Below are positions 1 to 7,412 of a stretch of DNA of 64,000 bases, in pieces. Below the pieces are notes generated by a model, which was given only the letters and a program-made list of their open reading frames with translations, searched no databases and had not been told where the DNA came from. The stretch is from a virus. The DNA lies in the IMG/VR virus record IMGVR_UViG_3300008740_000003, positions 25,497 through 89,496 of that record. One strand, written 5' to 3'. The translations under genes were made by a program, and so were the position numbers. Within the stretch, counting starts at the first letter, position 1. Each line of letters opens with the position of its first letter.

Positions 1-1
1 T

Positions 2-379
2 GTATCAGCATTTGGCTGTCACCCAAGTTGTCCTTGTCAATTCCACTGGCACAATCCGACACCGGCAGGAATGTTCAGTGAAAACGGAGCATATATCACT
101 TACAATACAGAAAATAATAATGGATTTTCACAATGGTCAGGTCACGGAGGTCACCAATTGGAAGCATCACTAGGTGCTGGAAGATTCCCAACTGGTGGAA
201 TACCTTGGGCAACTTGCTGGGGAGCAAGTAAGGCTTGTAACTGTTATGAAGCAGATCCATGTATACCACACGTTCCAGTAGGAATGGGAGGTCACGGACC
301 AATGCCTTGCGATGGAGTAAGAGATCACGCAAACAGAGGTGGCCATGGTGGAGTTAGAATTAAATGGATTACAGGATAG
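2..379 (+). CDS. Cys/Gly-rich virion protein, C-terminal part (cut by window edge)
   Basis: The frame is open from base 2, so the start lies outside the window; the internal Met at base 71 is not the true start. The visible part aligns with the C-terminal third of the two genes that follow: a Cys-rich stretch (GCHPSCPC), then SENGAYIT, CWGASKACNC, a glycine/histidine-rich segment and an ending like RGGHGGVRIK. It is the first of three tandem paralogues. Related proteins are, to my recollection, annotated as virion structural proteins in marine T4-like phages. A surface or fibre role is inference; no enzymatic motif is visible. Confidence 0.8.
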   Translation, partial: VSAFGCHPSCPCQFHWHNPTPAGMFSENGAYITYNTENNNGFSQWSGHGGHQLEASLGAGRFPTGGIPWATCWGASKACNCYEADPCIPHVPVGMGGHGPMPCDGVRDHANRGGHGGVRIKWITG

Positions 380-388
380 GATAAAATT

Positions 389-1396
389 ATGGCATCATTA
401 ACGACATTATTGCAAACAAAATATGATGGGATAGCGGCTGGAGAAACTAACCTGGAAAAAGGTACAATTTATACTTTTTATCCTTCCAACGATTATAACA
501 CAAACTTCCAATGTCACGTATGTTGGAAACCACCTGCAAACGGTACAGCACTTTTAGAAGTTTGGGGAGCGGCTGGATCAGGTGCAGAAATGTGTTGTTG
601 CGGTGGAGGAATACCAGGTAACCCAGGTGGTTATGCTAAAAAACAACTAGCGGCTTTTGGTGCAAGTTGGTCAGATTGTTTTGTTTGTTCAGTTATTGGT
701 TTATCATGCGGTAACTCAGATACTTTAAGTCACAGAGGACGTTCAGAACCAACTCAAGTTTGTTGGTTTGCCGGCGGAGCAGATGGATGTATTTGTTCTG
801 AAGGTGGTCAAGGAGGATGTTCTATTTGTTCTACTGGTAATGCATTATATTGTTGTTTTGTAGCACAAAATTATTGTCATACACAAGGTGGAAGCACTTA
901 TTGTGGAATAATTTGTAATTATAGAGATGATGGTGGAAACAGTTATGACGGTGCAGATTATTGTGCATTTGCTTATGGCGGAGATGTAAACTGTTATGGT
1001 GGATTTAGTTGTTATTACTTTAGAGGATGTCAACCAAACTGTAACTGTAGATATATTGCAGTAATTAAAGTTCCACCTGGAATGGTTTCAGAGTGCGGTG
1101 GAGAAGTTCAATACGCACACGATGAAGATAGTGAAAAAGTTTATCACTCAGGTTCAGGCGGAATTATGGGAGTTATGGAACCTCTTAATTTAATGACAAG
1201 AAGTCCTACACAAGGTTCACCTTACAACGCTTGTTGGACAGGTAATGACTCTTGCGGTTGTTATCAAGATCAAGGATGTATTCACTTCTTTCCAGGAGGA
1301 ATACCAGGACAAGGACCAACACCGTGCGATGGATATAGAGATCACGCATGGAGAGGTGGAAACGGAATATTAAGAATTAAGTTTATAGCTTCGTAA
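389..1396 (+). CDS. Cys/Gly-rich virion protein, paralogue 2
   Basis: 335 residues, of which I count about 30 cysteines, many in pairs or triplets (MCCCGG, DCFVC, GCICS, NCNC), on a glycine-rich background. The N-terminus (NLEKGTIYTF) and C-terminus (RDHAWRGG, LRIKFI) match the next gene, so they are tandem duplicates. WGAAGSG and GGIPGNPGGY resemble glycine-rich adhesin-like domains of phage tail proteins. It has no signal peptide or membrane segment. Likely a late virion surface protein. The cysteines could form disulfides after lysis or bind metal; neither is shown by the sequence. The start is the first ATG, 9 nt after the previous stop. Confidence 0.85.
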   Translation: MASLTTLLQTKYDGIAAGETNLEKGTIYTFYPSNDYNTNFQCHVCWKPPANGTALLEVWGAAGSGAEMCCCGGGIPGNPGGYAKKQLAAFGASWSDCFVCSVIGLSCGNSDTLSHRGRSEPTQVCWFAGGADGCICSEGGQGGCSICSTGNALYCCFVAQNYCHTQGGSTYCGIICNYRDDGGNSYDGADYCAFAYGGDVNCYGGFSCYYFRGCQPNCNCRYIAVIKVPPGMVSECGGEVQYAHDEDSEKVYHSGSGGIMGVMEPLNLMTRSPTQGSPYNACWTGNDSCGCYQDQGCIHFFPGGIPGQGPTPCDGYRDHAWRGGNGILRIKFIAS

Positions 1397-1414
1397 AAAG
1401 GAATAAATATTATT

Positions 1415-2386
1415 ATGGCAACATTAAAAAACATATTAACAACAAGACAACCGGCAAGTATGTCAGAAAATAACCTAGAAAAAGGTTACATTTATGCATA
1501 TTCTCCGGGTACTCAATTTGCTAATTTTTGTAATGGTGTTTGTTGGACAGCTATAGCAGATGGAAAAGCTATTGTAGAAATTTGGGGAGCTGGTGGATCT
1601 GGTTCTCGTATGTGTTGTTGCGGAGATGGATTACCAGGTAATGCAGGAGCATATTCTAAAAAAACAATTCAAGTAAATCAAGGTGATACAATTACAGCTA
1701 CTTTAGGAATGGCTTGTAGAGCTCACCCACTTTGTCACTCAGGATGTAGTGATTCAACTCAATTATGTTACATAACAACTACTGGAAGTGCAGATGGTTG
1801 TATGTGTGCAAGAGGTGGATATGGTGGAAAATCTATGTGTACAACTGGTACATCTTTCTATTGTTGTTACAGTGCAGAAGGTTTCTGTACTAATAGATGT
1901 AACAATGACAATTGTGGAATGACTTGTAACTGGTGTAATGGTGCATGGGAAGCCTTAGCATATGGTGGAGATATAAATTGTTGTGGACAAATAGGCTGTA
2001 CTAGTTGGTTCGGCTGTTGCCCTCACTGTAAATGTTTCTTCCAAAGACACGCTCCTATACCTTCAGGACTTTTTGCGGAAAATGGAGCATTAATTACGTT
2101 CCAAACAGAATCAGATGGAACACCTATGTCTAACTGGTCAGGTAACCAATTATTCCAATATTATGCGGCTCTTAATTTGGCTACTAAATCACCAAGACAA
2201 GGAAATCCAAGAGCTTATTGTTGGAGATCAGACAGATCTTGCGGTTGTTATGAATCACAAGGATGTGCTAATTTCTTACCAACAGGAGCAGGTGGACTAC
2301 CGCCAATGGCTTGTCCAGACGTTAGAGACCACGGAATACGTGGAGGACACGGAGGAGTTAGAATCAAGTTTATAGCTTCGGCATAA
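1415..2386 (+). CDS. Cys/Gly-rich virion protein, paralogue 3
   Basis: 323 residues with about 31 cysteines (MCCCGD, GCMC, YCCY, NCCG, CCPHCKC, SCGC). The fold is the same as the preceding gene: NLEKG near residue 20, WGAGGSG near 60, and a C-terminal RGGHGGVRIKFI. It starts 18 nt after the upstream stop; an AAAGGA ribosome-binding sequence and an AATAAATA motif lie in that gap. The proteins share layout but differ in the middle, as expected for diversifying receptor-contact or decoration proteins. Function is inferred only from the virion-gene context and remembered family annotation. Confidence 0.85.
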   Translation: MATLKNILTTRQPASMSENNLEKGYIYAYSPGTQFANFCNGVCWTAIADGKAIVEIWGAGGSGSRMCCCGDGLPGNAGAYSKKTIQVNQGDTITATLGMACRAHPLCHSGCSDSTQLCYITTTGSADGCMCARGGYGGKSMCTTGTSFYCCYSAEGFCTNRCNNDNCGMTCNWCNGAWEALAYGGDINCCGQIGCTSWFGCCPHCKCFFQRHAPIPSGLFAENGALITFQTESDGTPMSNWSGNQLFQYYAALNLATKSPRQGNPRAYCWRSDRSCGCYESQGCANFLPTGAGGLPPMACPDVRDHGIRGGHGGVRIKFIASA

Positions 2387-2401
2387 TAATTGCAGGAGTA
2401 G

Positions 2402-2409
2402 GATAAATA
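2402..2409 (+). promoter_or_regulatory. T4-like late promoter motif GATAAATA
   Basis: GATAAATA lies 23 nt before the ATG at 2433, with an AAAGGAA ribosome-binding site in between. It matches the T4 late -10 element (TATAAATA) except for the first base. The same motif recurs before many other structural genes here. Confidence 0.65.
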
Positions 2410-2432
2410 GTTAAAACAAAGGAACAAAAATT

Positions 2433-3086
2433 ATGATAACAAAAGCGTTTAACATTGAGATGCCAAATAAACCATACGTGGACAACTTTTCAGATAATAC
2501 TGTCCATGCTTCAGAATATGTTGGATTTAAATACGTTAAAGTAATAGTAGATGCAAATGATTGGGTAGTAAATGTAACTTCTGAAGCTGATTCAATGGCC
2601 GAATTAAACGAACAAGCATCTCCAGTTCCAGCAGGTTGCAGTGCAGTTGTAATTGACGCTACAGCAAATCCTTTTGAAGCGGCTTTTATTACAGGAGATT
2701 ATACAACTGGTGCAGTTGCGGCTTATGAAGAATCATTAGGAACAAATGATGATGACGGAAATCCAGAAACTTGGTCATATACTTGGCAAGAAAATAGCCT
2801 TTTAGCTCAAATTTACTTACACGGTACAATGAAATATACAGCTGGTTCTTTTGTTAAACCTCAAATGAGAACACACGCATTAACTAGACAAATGTTCTTA
2901 GATTCTTTAGGACCATTAGCTGATGGTTTACAAGCTAATCTTGATGCAGATACGGCAGATCCTAAATATACAGCGGCACAAAGACAAGCAGTTGTAGATC
3001 ACAAAGCATACGTAGATAATATTCCTACAAAATACGCGGCAGTTGACCATTGGAAGATTCCTTTCAAACCAATGCCTCAAGTGTAA
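2433..3086 (+). CDS. Predicted virion protein, unknown function
   Basis: 217 residues, acidic, with no recognised motif. It follows the three Cys-rich virion genes and has its own late promoter motif and ribosome-binding site, so it is probably a late structural or fibre-assembly protein. The C-terminal part (KIPFKPMPQV) is preceded by helix-rich sequence. It contains a single cysteine, in contrast to its upstream neighbours. I do not recognise the family beyond a general resemblance to short marine-phage virion proteins. Confidence 0.7.
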   Translation: MITKAFNIEMPNKPYVDNFSDNTVHASEYVGFKYVKVIVDANDWVVNVTSEADSMAELNEQASPVPAGCSAVVIDATANPFEAAFITGDYTTGAVAAYEESLGTNDDDGNPETWSYTWQENSLLAQIYLHGTMKYTAGSFVKPQMRTHALTRQMFLDSLGPLADGLQANLDADTADPKYTAAQRQAVVDHKAYVDNIPTKYAAVDHWKIPFKPMPQV

Positions 3087-3126
3087 TAATTTAATACTTC
3101 TAATCACATTTCAAGAATTTTAGGTT

Positions 3127-3156
3127 ACACTATTCGTACCTAATAAGTAATAGTGT
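3127..3156 (+). promoter_or_regulatory. Inverted repeat between virion gene and glycosyltransferase
   Basis: ACACTATT (3127-3134) and AATAGTGT (3149-3156) form a perfect 8-bp stem with a 14-nt loop, in the 80-nt gap between two genes. No T-run follows, so a classical terminator is unlikely. It may be a processing signal, a weak attenuator or an operator. Confidence 0.4.
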
Positions 3157-3166
3157 TAATCTAATT

Positions 3167-4144
3167 ATGACTGAAAATAATCCAATATCTAGACCAAAAG
3201 CATTTTTTTTAAATGGGGGAATGGGCAGAATAATTTGTGCCATCCCTGCCCTTGAAAAATACTATAATGAATCTAACGATAAAGATTTTATTATAGTAAT
3301 AGAAGGTATCCAAAATATCTTAGATGGTCATCCAACATTAGATTCTAAAACATTTGACTATGGTCATAAAAATTTATTCCACACTAAACTTGTAAAAATG
3401 GATGTGATAAGTTTAGAGCCATATAGAGTATGGGAATACTATAATCAAAAATGTAATATAACTCAAGCATTTGATATTTTAATTAATAACAAAGGCGTTA
3501 GAGAATTATCAGCACCTACAATTAATCTAAGTCAAGAAGAATTACTTGCAGGGAAAAAAGCAGTTAAAGAAATTAAAGATAAACTTAAAAAAGAAAAAGT
3601 AATTGTTTTACAACCTTTTGGACGAGGCATTCAACAAATAGATAATAGTTTTGTAGATAAAACTTGTCGAAGTATGGAATTTAAAAATCTAAAAAGTATA
3701 ATAAGAAAATTACAAGCACAAGATTATGCAATTATATTAATGGCAGAATTTGGAATTGAATTAAAAGGTGAGAAATATCCAGATGAAGTAGCAATGCCTG
3801 AAGGAATTGATTTAAGAAAATGGTTAGCAATTATAAAAAATTGTGATCATTTTTTAGGTTGTGATAGTGTAGGTCAACATTTAGCCTATATAGGTGGAAC
3901 AGAAGCAACAGTAATAATTGGTGCAACGTTCCCAGTTAATACATCATATCCTAAAACAAAAGGAATTAATATTATAGATATGGGACAAATAGATAGAGAA
4001 TATGATCCAATAAGAATAACAAACGATGAACAAGTTAGTAGACATAATGAAAAATTAATGTGGATGTCTGATGAAGTAGAAGATTATGTTGTAAATGTAA
4101 TATTAGGAAAACAAAAAACTGACGAGGAAGAACTAAATGAATAA
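3167..4144 (+). CDS. Heptosyltransferase-like (GT9) glycosyltransferase A
   Basis: 325 residues. The N-terminal FLNGGMGRIICAIPALE pattern is the GT-B/GT9 start (gly-rich loop, then xIPALxxL). The C-terminal GCDSVGQHLAYIGG resembles the GT9 nucleotide-heptose site (D-S/T-G-x-x-H-x-A). Family members transfer heptose from ADP-heptose to glycans. It is a clear paralogue of the gene at 5935-6882, sharing RVWEYY, QPFGRG and RSMExKNL. It overlaps the carbamoyltransferase by 8 nt, so the two are translationally coupled. With phage HldE and HldD elsewhere in the window, ADP-heptose is a plausible donor (inference). Confidence 0.75.
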   Translation: MTENNPISRPKAFFLNGGMGRIICAIPALEKYYNESNDKDFIIVIEGIQNILDGHPTLDSKTFDYGHKNLFHTKLVKMDVISLEPYRVWEYYNQKCNITQAFDILINNKGVRELSAPTINLSQEELLAGKKAVKEIKDKLKKEKVIVLQPFGRGIQQIDNSFVDKTCRSMEFKNLKSIIRKLQAQDYAIILMAEFGIELKGEKYPDEVAMPEGIDLRKWLAIIKNCDHFLGCDSVGQHLAYIGGTEATVIIGATFPVNTSYPKTKGINIIDMGQIDREYDPIRITNDEQVSRHNEKLMWMSDEVEDYVVNVILGKQKTDEEELNE

Positions 4145-5948
4145 ATCAGGTTATATTGCGGCAATAGCCAGAGGACATAATGCAGGAATATGTTTATTAA
4201 AAGATGGAGAAATTGTTTTTGCAATAGAAGAAGAAAGATTATCTAGACACAAATACGATGGTGGTCCTTATCGTTCAATGATGGAAGTATTAAAATATAC
4301 TGACAAAATAGATTATTTAATTGTAGCTCATACACAACCATTAGATGATCCTACTACTGGTAAAGTAGATTATACTCATGATGATGTATATACAGGAATA
4401 GCAAGAAAATTAGGTTTAATAGATAGAAAAGCAAATTTAAAACAACACCCACAAGTAATTGACCTAAGTCATATTCATCATAAGTTACACGCCGGTTGTG
4501 CTTTTTATAGATCAGGATTTGATAAAGCCTGTTCGGTTATTGTTGATGGAGCAGGAACTTTTATGCCTGTTAATAATCAACTTACAGGAGATTTATGGAT
4601 GTTTGAAATAGAATCTATTTTTGATTGTTCATATCCTAATAATATAACAACTGTATGGAAACACTACGGTACTGGTTCTGCGTCTCCTGGAGCACATATG
4701 ACAAAAATGGATTCATCTAAAATGGGAGAACCTGGTAAAACTCATGAATGTTTATTTTCAGATGTAGCAGGAATTGTTAAAGTTTATGAAGCAGTTACTC
4801 AATACTGTGGATTCTCAGCCATTGAAGCAGGAAAAACAATGGGATTATTTCCTTATGGAAAACCTAATGATAGAATTCCTCCATTATTTCATAATGAAAT
4901 AAAATATATGTCTTTATCTAATAGACATTTAATAATTCCTACATATCCTAATGCGGCAATAGTAAATGAAGGCATTTATGATTATTTAGATGAAACACCT
5001 ACAGACAATCCTGATGTTACTAAACTACCTAATAGAAGAGATTTAGCCTATGCTTGTCAAACAGAAACTCAAGCAGAAGTTTTAAAATTAATTTATAAAG
5101 CTGTAGAAATGACAGGTCAAAAAAATGTTGTATTATCTGGTGGATATGGATTAAATTGTGTAGCAAATTATTGGTATCTTGAGTCTTTAAGAAAAGATGG
5201 AATTAATTTATTTGTTGAACCAGTATCAAATGACGCCGGAACAGCCATTGGAGCGGCTCTTTTATTTTATTATGGTATGTCAGAAGATATGACAAAAAGA
5301 CCACTTACTACATTATGTCAAGGTCCAGAAAGAAAATATACATTAGAAGAAATAGAAAAATTAGCAAATAAACCTGGTGTTGAATTGATGGACGCAAACG
5401 ATAAAGATGTAGTTAAATTAATGATAGAAAAAAATATTGTTTCAATGTTTCAAGGAAAATCAGAAAGTGGTCCAAGAGCATTAGGTAACAGAAGTATTTT
5501 ATTTGATCCTTCATTTAAAGATGGTAAAGATTTTGTTAATATAGTTAAACGAAGAGAATATTTTAGACCATTTGCAGGATCTATATTACATGAACACGTA
5601 CACGAATGGTTTGATTTAAGAGGAATGGAAGAAAGTCCTTATATGATGTATGCTGTAAATTGTCAAGAAGGAATAGCAGAAAAAATTCCTAGTATTATAC
5701 ACGTAGATGGTACTTGTAGAATACAAACAGTTAAAGAAGAACAAAATCCATTGTATTATAAATTAATTAAAGAGTTTTATAATCAAACAAAAATACCAAT
5801 TGTGTTTAATACGTCATTTAATTTAGCTGGAGAACCACTTGTAGAAACATTAGAAGACGCTATATGGACTCTTGAACAATCTCTTTTAGAATATTTGTAT
5901 CTTCCAGAATATGGAAAAATGATAAAGGTAAAAAATGTTAAGAAATAG
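4137..5948 (+). CDS. O-carbamoyltransferase, NodU/TobZ family, full length
   Basis: 603 residues, the usual family length. The N-terminal domain carries RGHNAGICLL, EEERLSRHK, the metal-site cluster HIHHKLHAG and IVDGAG. The C-terminal domain carries QGKSESGPRALGNRSI and RREYFRPFAGSI, both characteristic of Carbam_trans_C. These enzymes make a carbamoyl-adenylate from carbamoyl phosphate and ATP and carbamoylate a hydroxyl, often of a sugar. The gene is flanked by and overlaps two GT9-like genes (8 and 14 nt), so the acceptor is probably the glycan they make. Key motifs look intact, so it should be active. The exact acceptor is unknown. Confidence 0.9.
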   Translation: MNKSGYIAAIARGHNAGICLLKDGEIVFAIEEERLSRHKYDGGPYRSMMEVLKYTDKIDYLIVAHTQPLDDPTTGKVDYTHDDVYTGIARKLGLIDRKANLKQHPQVIDLSHIHHKLHAGCAFYRSGFDKACSVIVDGAGTFMPVNNQLTGDLWMFEIESIFDCSYPNNITTVWKHYGTGSASPGAHMTKMDSSKMGEPGKTHECLFSDVAGIVKVYEAVTQYCGFSAIEAGKTMGLFPYGKPNDRIPPLFHNEIKYMSLSNRHLIIPTYPNAAIVNEGIYDYLDETPTDNPDVTKLPNRRDLAYACQTETQAEVLKLIYKAVEMTGQKNVVLSGGYGLNCVANYWYLESLRKDGINLFVEPVSNDAGTAIGAALLFYYGMSEDMTKRPLTTLCQGPERKYTLEEIEKLANKPGVELMDANDKDVVKLMIEKNIVSMFQGKSESGPRALGNRSILFDPSFKDGKDFVNIVKRREYFRPFAGSILHEHVHEWFDLRGMEESPYMMYAVNCQEGIAEKIPSIIHVDGTCRIQTVKEEQNPLYYKLIKEFYNQTKIPIVFNTSFNLAGEPLVETLEDAIWTLEQSLLEYLYLPEYGKMIKVKNVKK

Positions 5949-6882
5949 TGCTATCTTTTTAAATGGCGGTGCTGGAAGAATGATTAGTTCCATACCTGCA
6001 TTAGAAAATTTTGAAAAAGAAAATCCTAATGATGATTTTGTAATAATTTGTGAAGGTGGAACTGATGTTTTAAAAGGTCATCCAACATTATATTATAAAA
6101 CATATGACAATTGGCATAAAGGACTTTTTAAAGAATTAATAAAAGATAGAAATTGTATTAATCCTGAACCATATAGAGTATGGGAATACTATACTCAAAA
6201 ATGTAGTCTTGCTCAAGCATATGATATTGCAATTAATAATAAAGGTATAAGAGAATTACAAAAACCTACAATAAGATTAAGCAAAGATGAACTATTATAT
6301 GCTCGAAAAATGTTAACTGAAGTAAAAGAAAAATGCAAAAAAGATAAAATAATTGTTATTCAACCCTTTGGAAGAGGTGTTAGAAAAGAAGATAAAGATG
6401 TAGTTGACATTACCGGCAGAAGTATGGAAACTAAAAATCTTTATAATATAGTAAGAAAGTTATCTAAAAAATATGCTGTAATGATTATGACAGAAACACC
6501 ATTAGAATTTAATAAGCATATGTCATCACCTGTAGCTACACCACAAAACGTACATATTAGAATATGGATGGCTGTAATTAGACAATGTGATCACTTTGTA
6601 GGATGTGACAGTGTAGGTGCACATATGGCTTATACTTTTGACACAACTACAACATCTATTATAGGATCTACATTTCCTATTAATACATCATTTCCAGATT
6701 ATGAAAAATTTGATGTCATTGATTTGGGCAAAGAAGACCGTGTTTATAGCCCTATAAGAATTACTGTAGATGAATTTTCAGACCGTATAAACGAGGGTAT
6801 TATGGAGATGAATGACCAACAAGAGCAACAAGTTATTGCATCTGTCAATAGAATGATAAAACACGGTAAAAATACCCGTTAA
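5935..6882 (+). CDS. Heptosyltransferase-like (GT9) glycosyltransferase B
   Basis: 315 residues, paralogous to the gene at 3167-4144 over its whole length. NGGAGRMISSIPALE is at the N-terminus, QPFGRG mid-protein, and GCDSVGAHMAYTFD near the C-terminus. The start overlaps the carbamoyltransferase stop by 14 nt. Two divergent copies around one carbamoyltransferase suggest sequential transfer to different acceptors or linkages, rather than simple redundancy (inference). No membrane segment is seen, so action is cytoplasmic. Confidence 0.75.
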   Translation: MLRNSAIFLNGGAGRMISSIPALENFEKENPNDDFVIICEGGTDVLKGHPTLYYKTYDNWHKGLFKELIKDRNCINPEPYRVWEYYTQKCSLAQAYDIAINNKGIRELQKPTIRLSKDELLYARKMLTEVKEKCKKDKIIVIQPFGRGVRKEDKDVVDITGRSMETKNLYNIVRKLSKKYAVMIMTETPLEFNKHMSSPVATPQNVHIRIWMAVIRQCDHFVGCDSVGAHMAYTFDTTTTSIIGSTFPINTSFPDYEKFDVIDLGKEDRVYSPIRITVDEFSDRINEGIMEMNDQQEQQVIASVNRMIKHGKNTR

Positions 6883-6948
6883 GCCCAATATCTACTTAAA
6901 CTTTATCCTAATAAAATTGGTAAATACACTTAAAGAAGGAATCTTCAT

Positions 6949-7371
6949 ATGTTTGATGTGTCAAAACTATTTGGAAAAGGCGATAAAAATACGCTATTAA
7001 TGAAAAATGGGTTAAATTTTTCATATAATGGTCCGTATGCTACAGTTGTAGAAGGATTAATTTTAGACAGATTTCATGTTGGAACTTTTTGTTCTGCAGA
7101 ATATACAATATCTATAGACTATGATACTAATAATAAAGAAATTATTAGAGCACTAGTAGTAGGTAGCCCATCAAATAGTTCTGTAACAATTTACGGAAGA
7201 TCAAATTTAGGAAATGATTTAGTAAAATTAACTAGTACAGTTACTAATTCTTATGTAGAATTAAAACTAGATCCTGAACAAAAAACATCAACAACAAAAT
7301 ATGACGGTTCAAAAGCTATTTTCAAAGCAACATATTATCAAACAATGAATGCTTTGGTAGGTGGTGCATAA
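6949..7371 (+). CDS. Small predicted virion protein
   Basis: 140 residues, probably beta-rich (alternating hydrophobic residues and many Ser/Thr/Asn). MFDVSKLFGKGDKNT at the start is reminiscent of small phage structural subunits. A strong AAGAAGGA ribosome-binding site lies 8 nt upstream and a weaker late-type motif GGTAAATA lies at 6919-6926. It precedes a fibre-like gene. I do not recognise a family. Confidence 0.65.
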   Translation: MFDVSKLFGKGDKNTLLMKNGLNFSYNGPYATVVEGLILDRFHVGTFCSAEYTISIDYDTNNKEIIRALVVGSPSNSSVTIYGRSNLGNDLVKLTSTVTNSYVELKLDPEQKTSTTKYDGSKAIFKATYYQTMNALVGGA

Positions 7372-7389
7372 TATATGAAGTTATATTTT

Positions 7390-7397
7390 GATAAATA
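7390..7397 (+). promoter_or_regulatory. T4-like late promoter motif GATAAATA
   Basis: GATAAATA lies 15 nt upstream of the ATG at 7413. It is identical to the motif before gp19 and several other late genes here. Confidence 0.6.
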
Positions 7398-7412
7398 TAG
7401 AGTATAAAGACT

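Noticed and set aside
1402-1409. AATAAATA before the third Cys-rich gene as a late promoter
   Set aside because: It ends only 5 nt before the ATG and overlaps the spacing of a good AAAGGA ribosome-binding site, so it may simply be AT-rich spacer; left out of the feature list.
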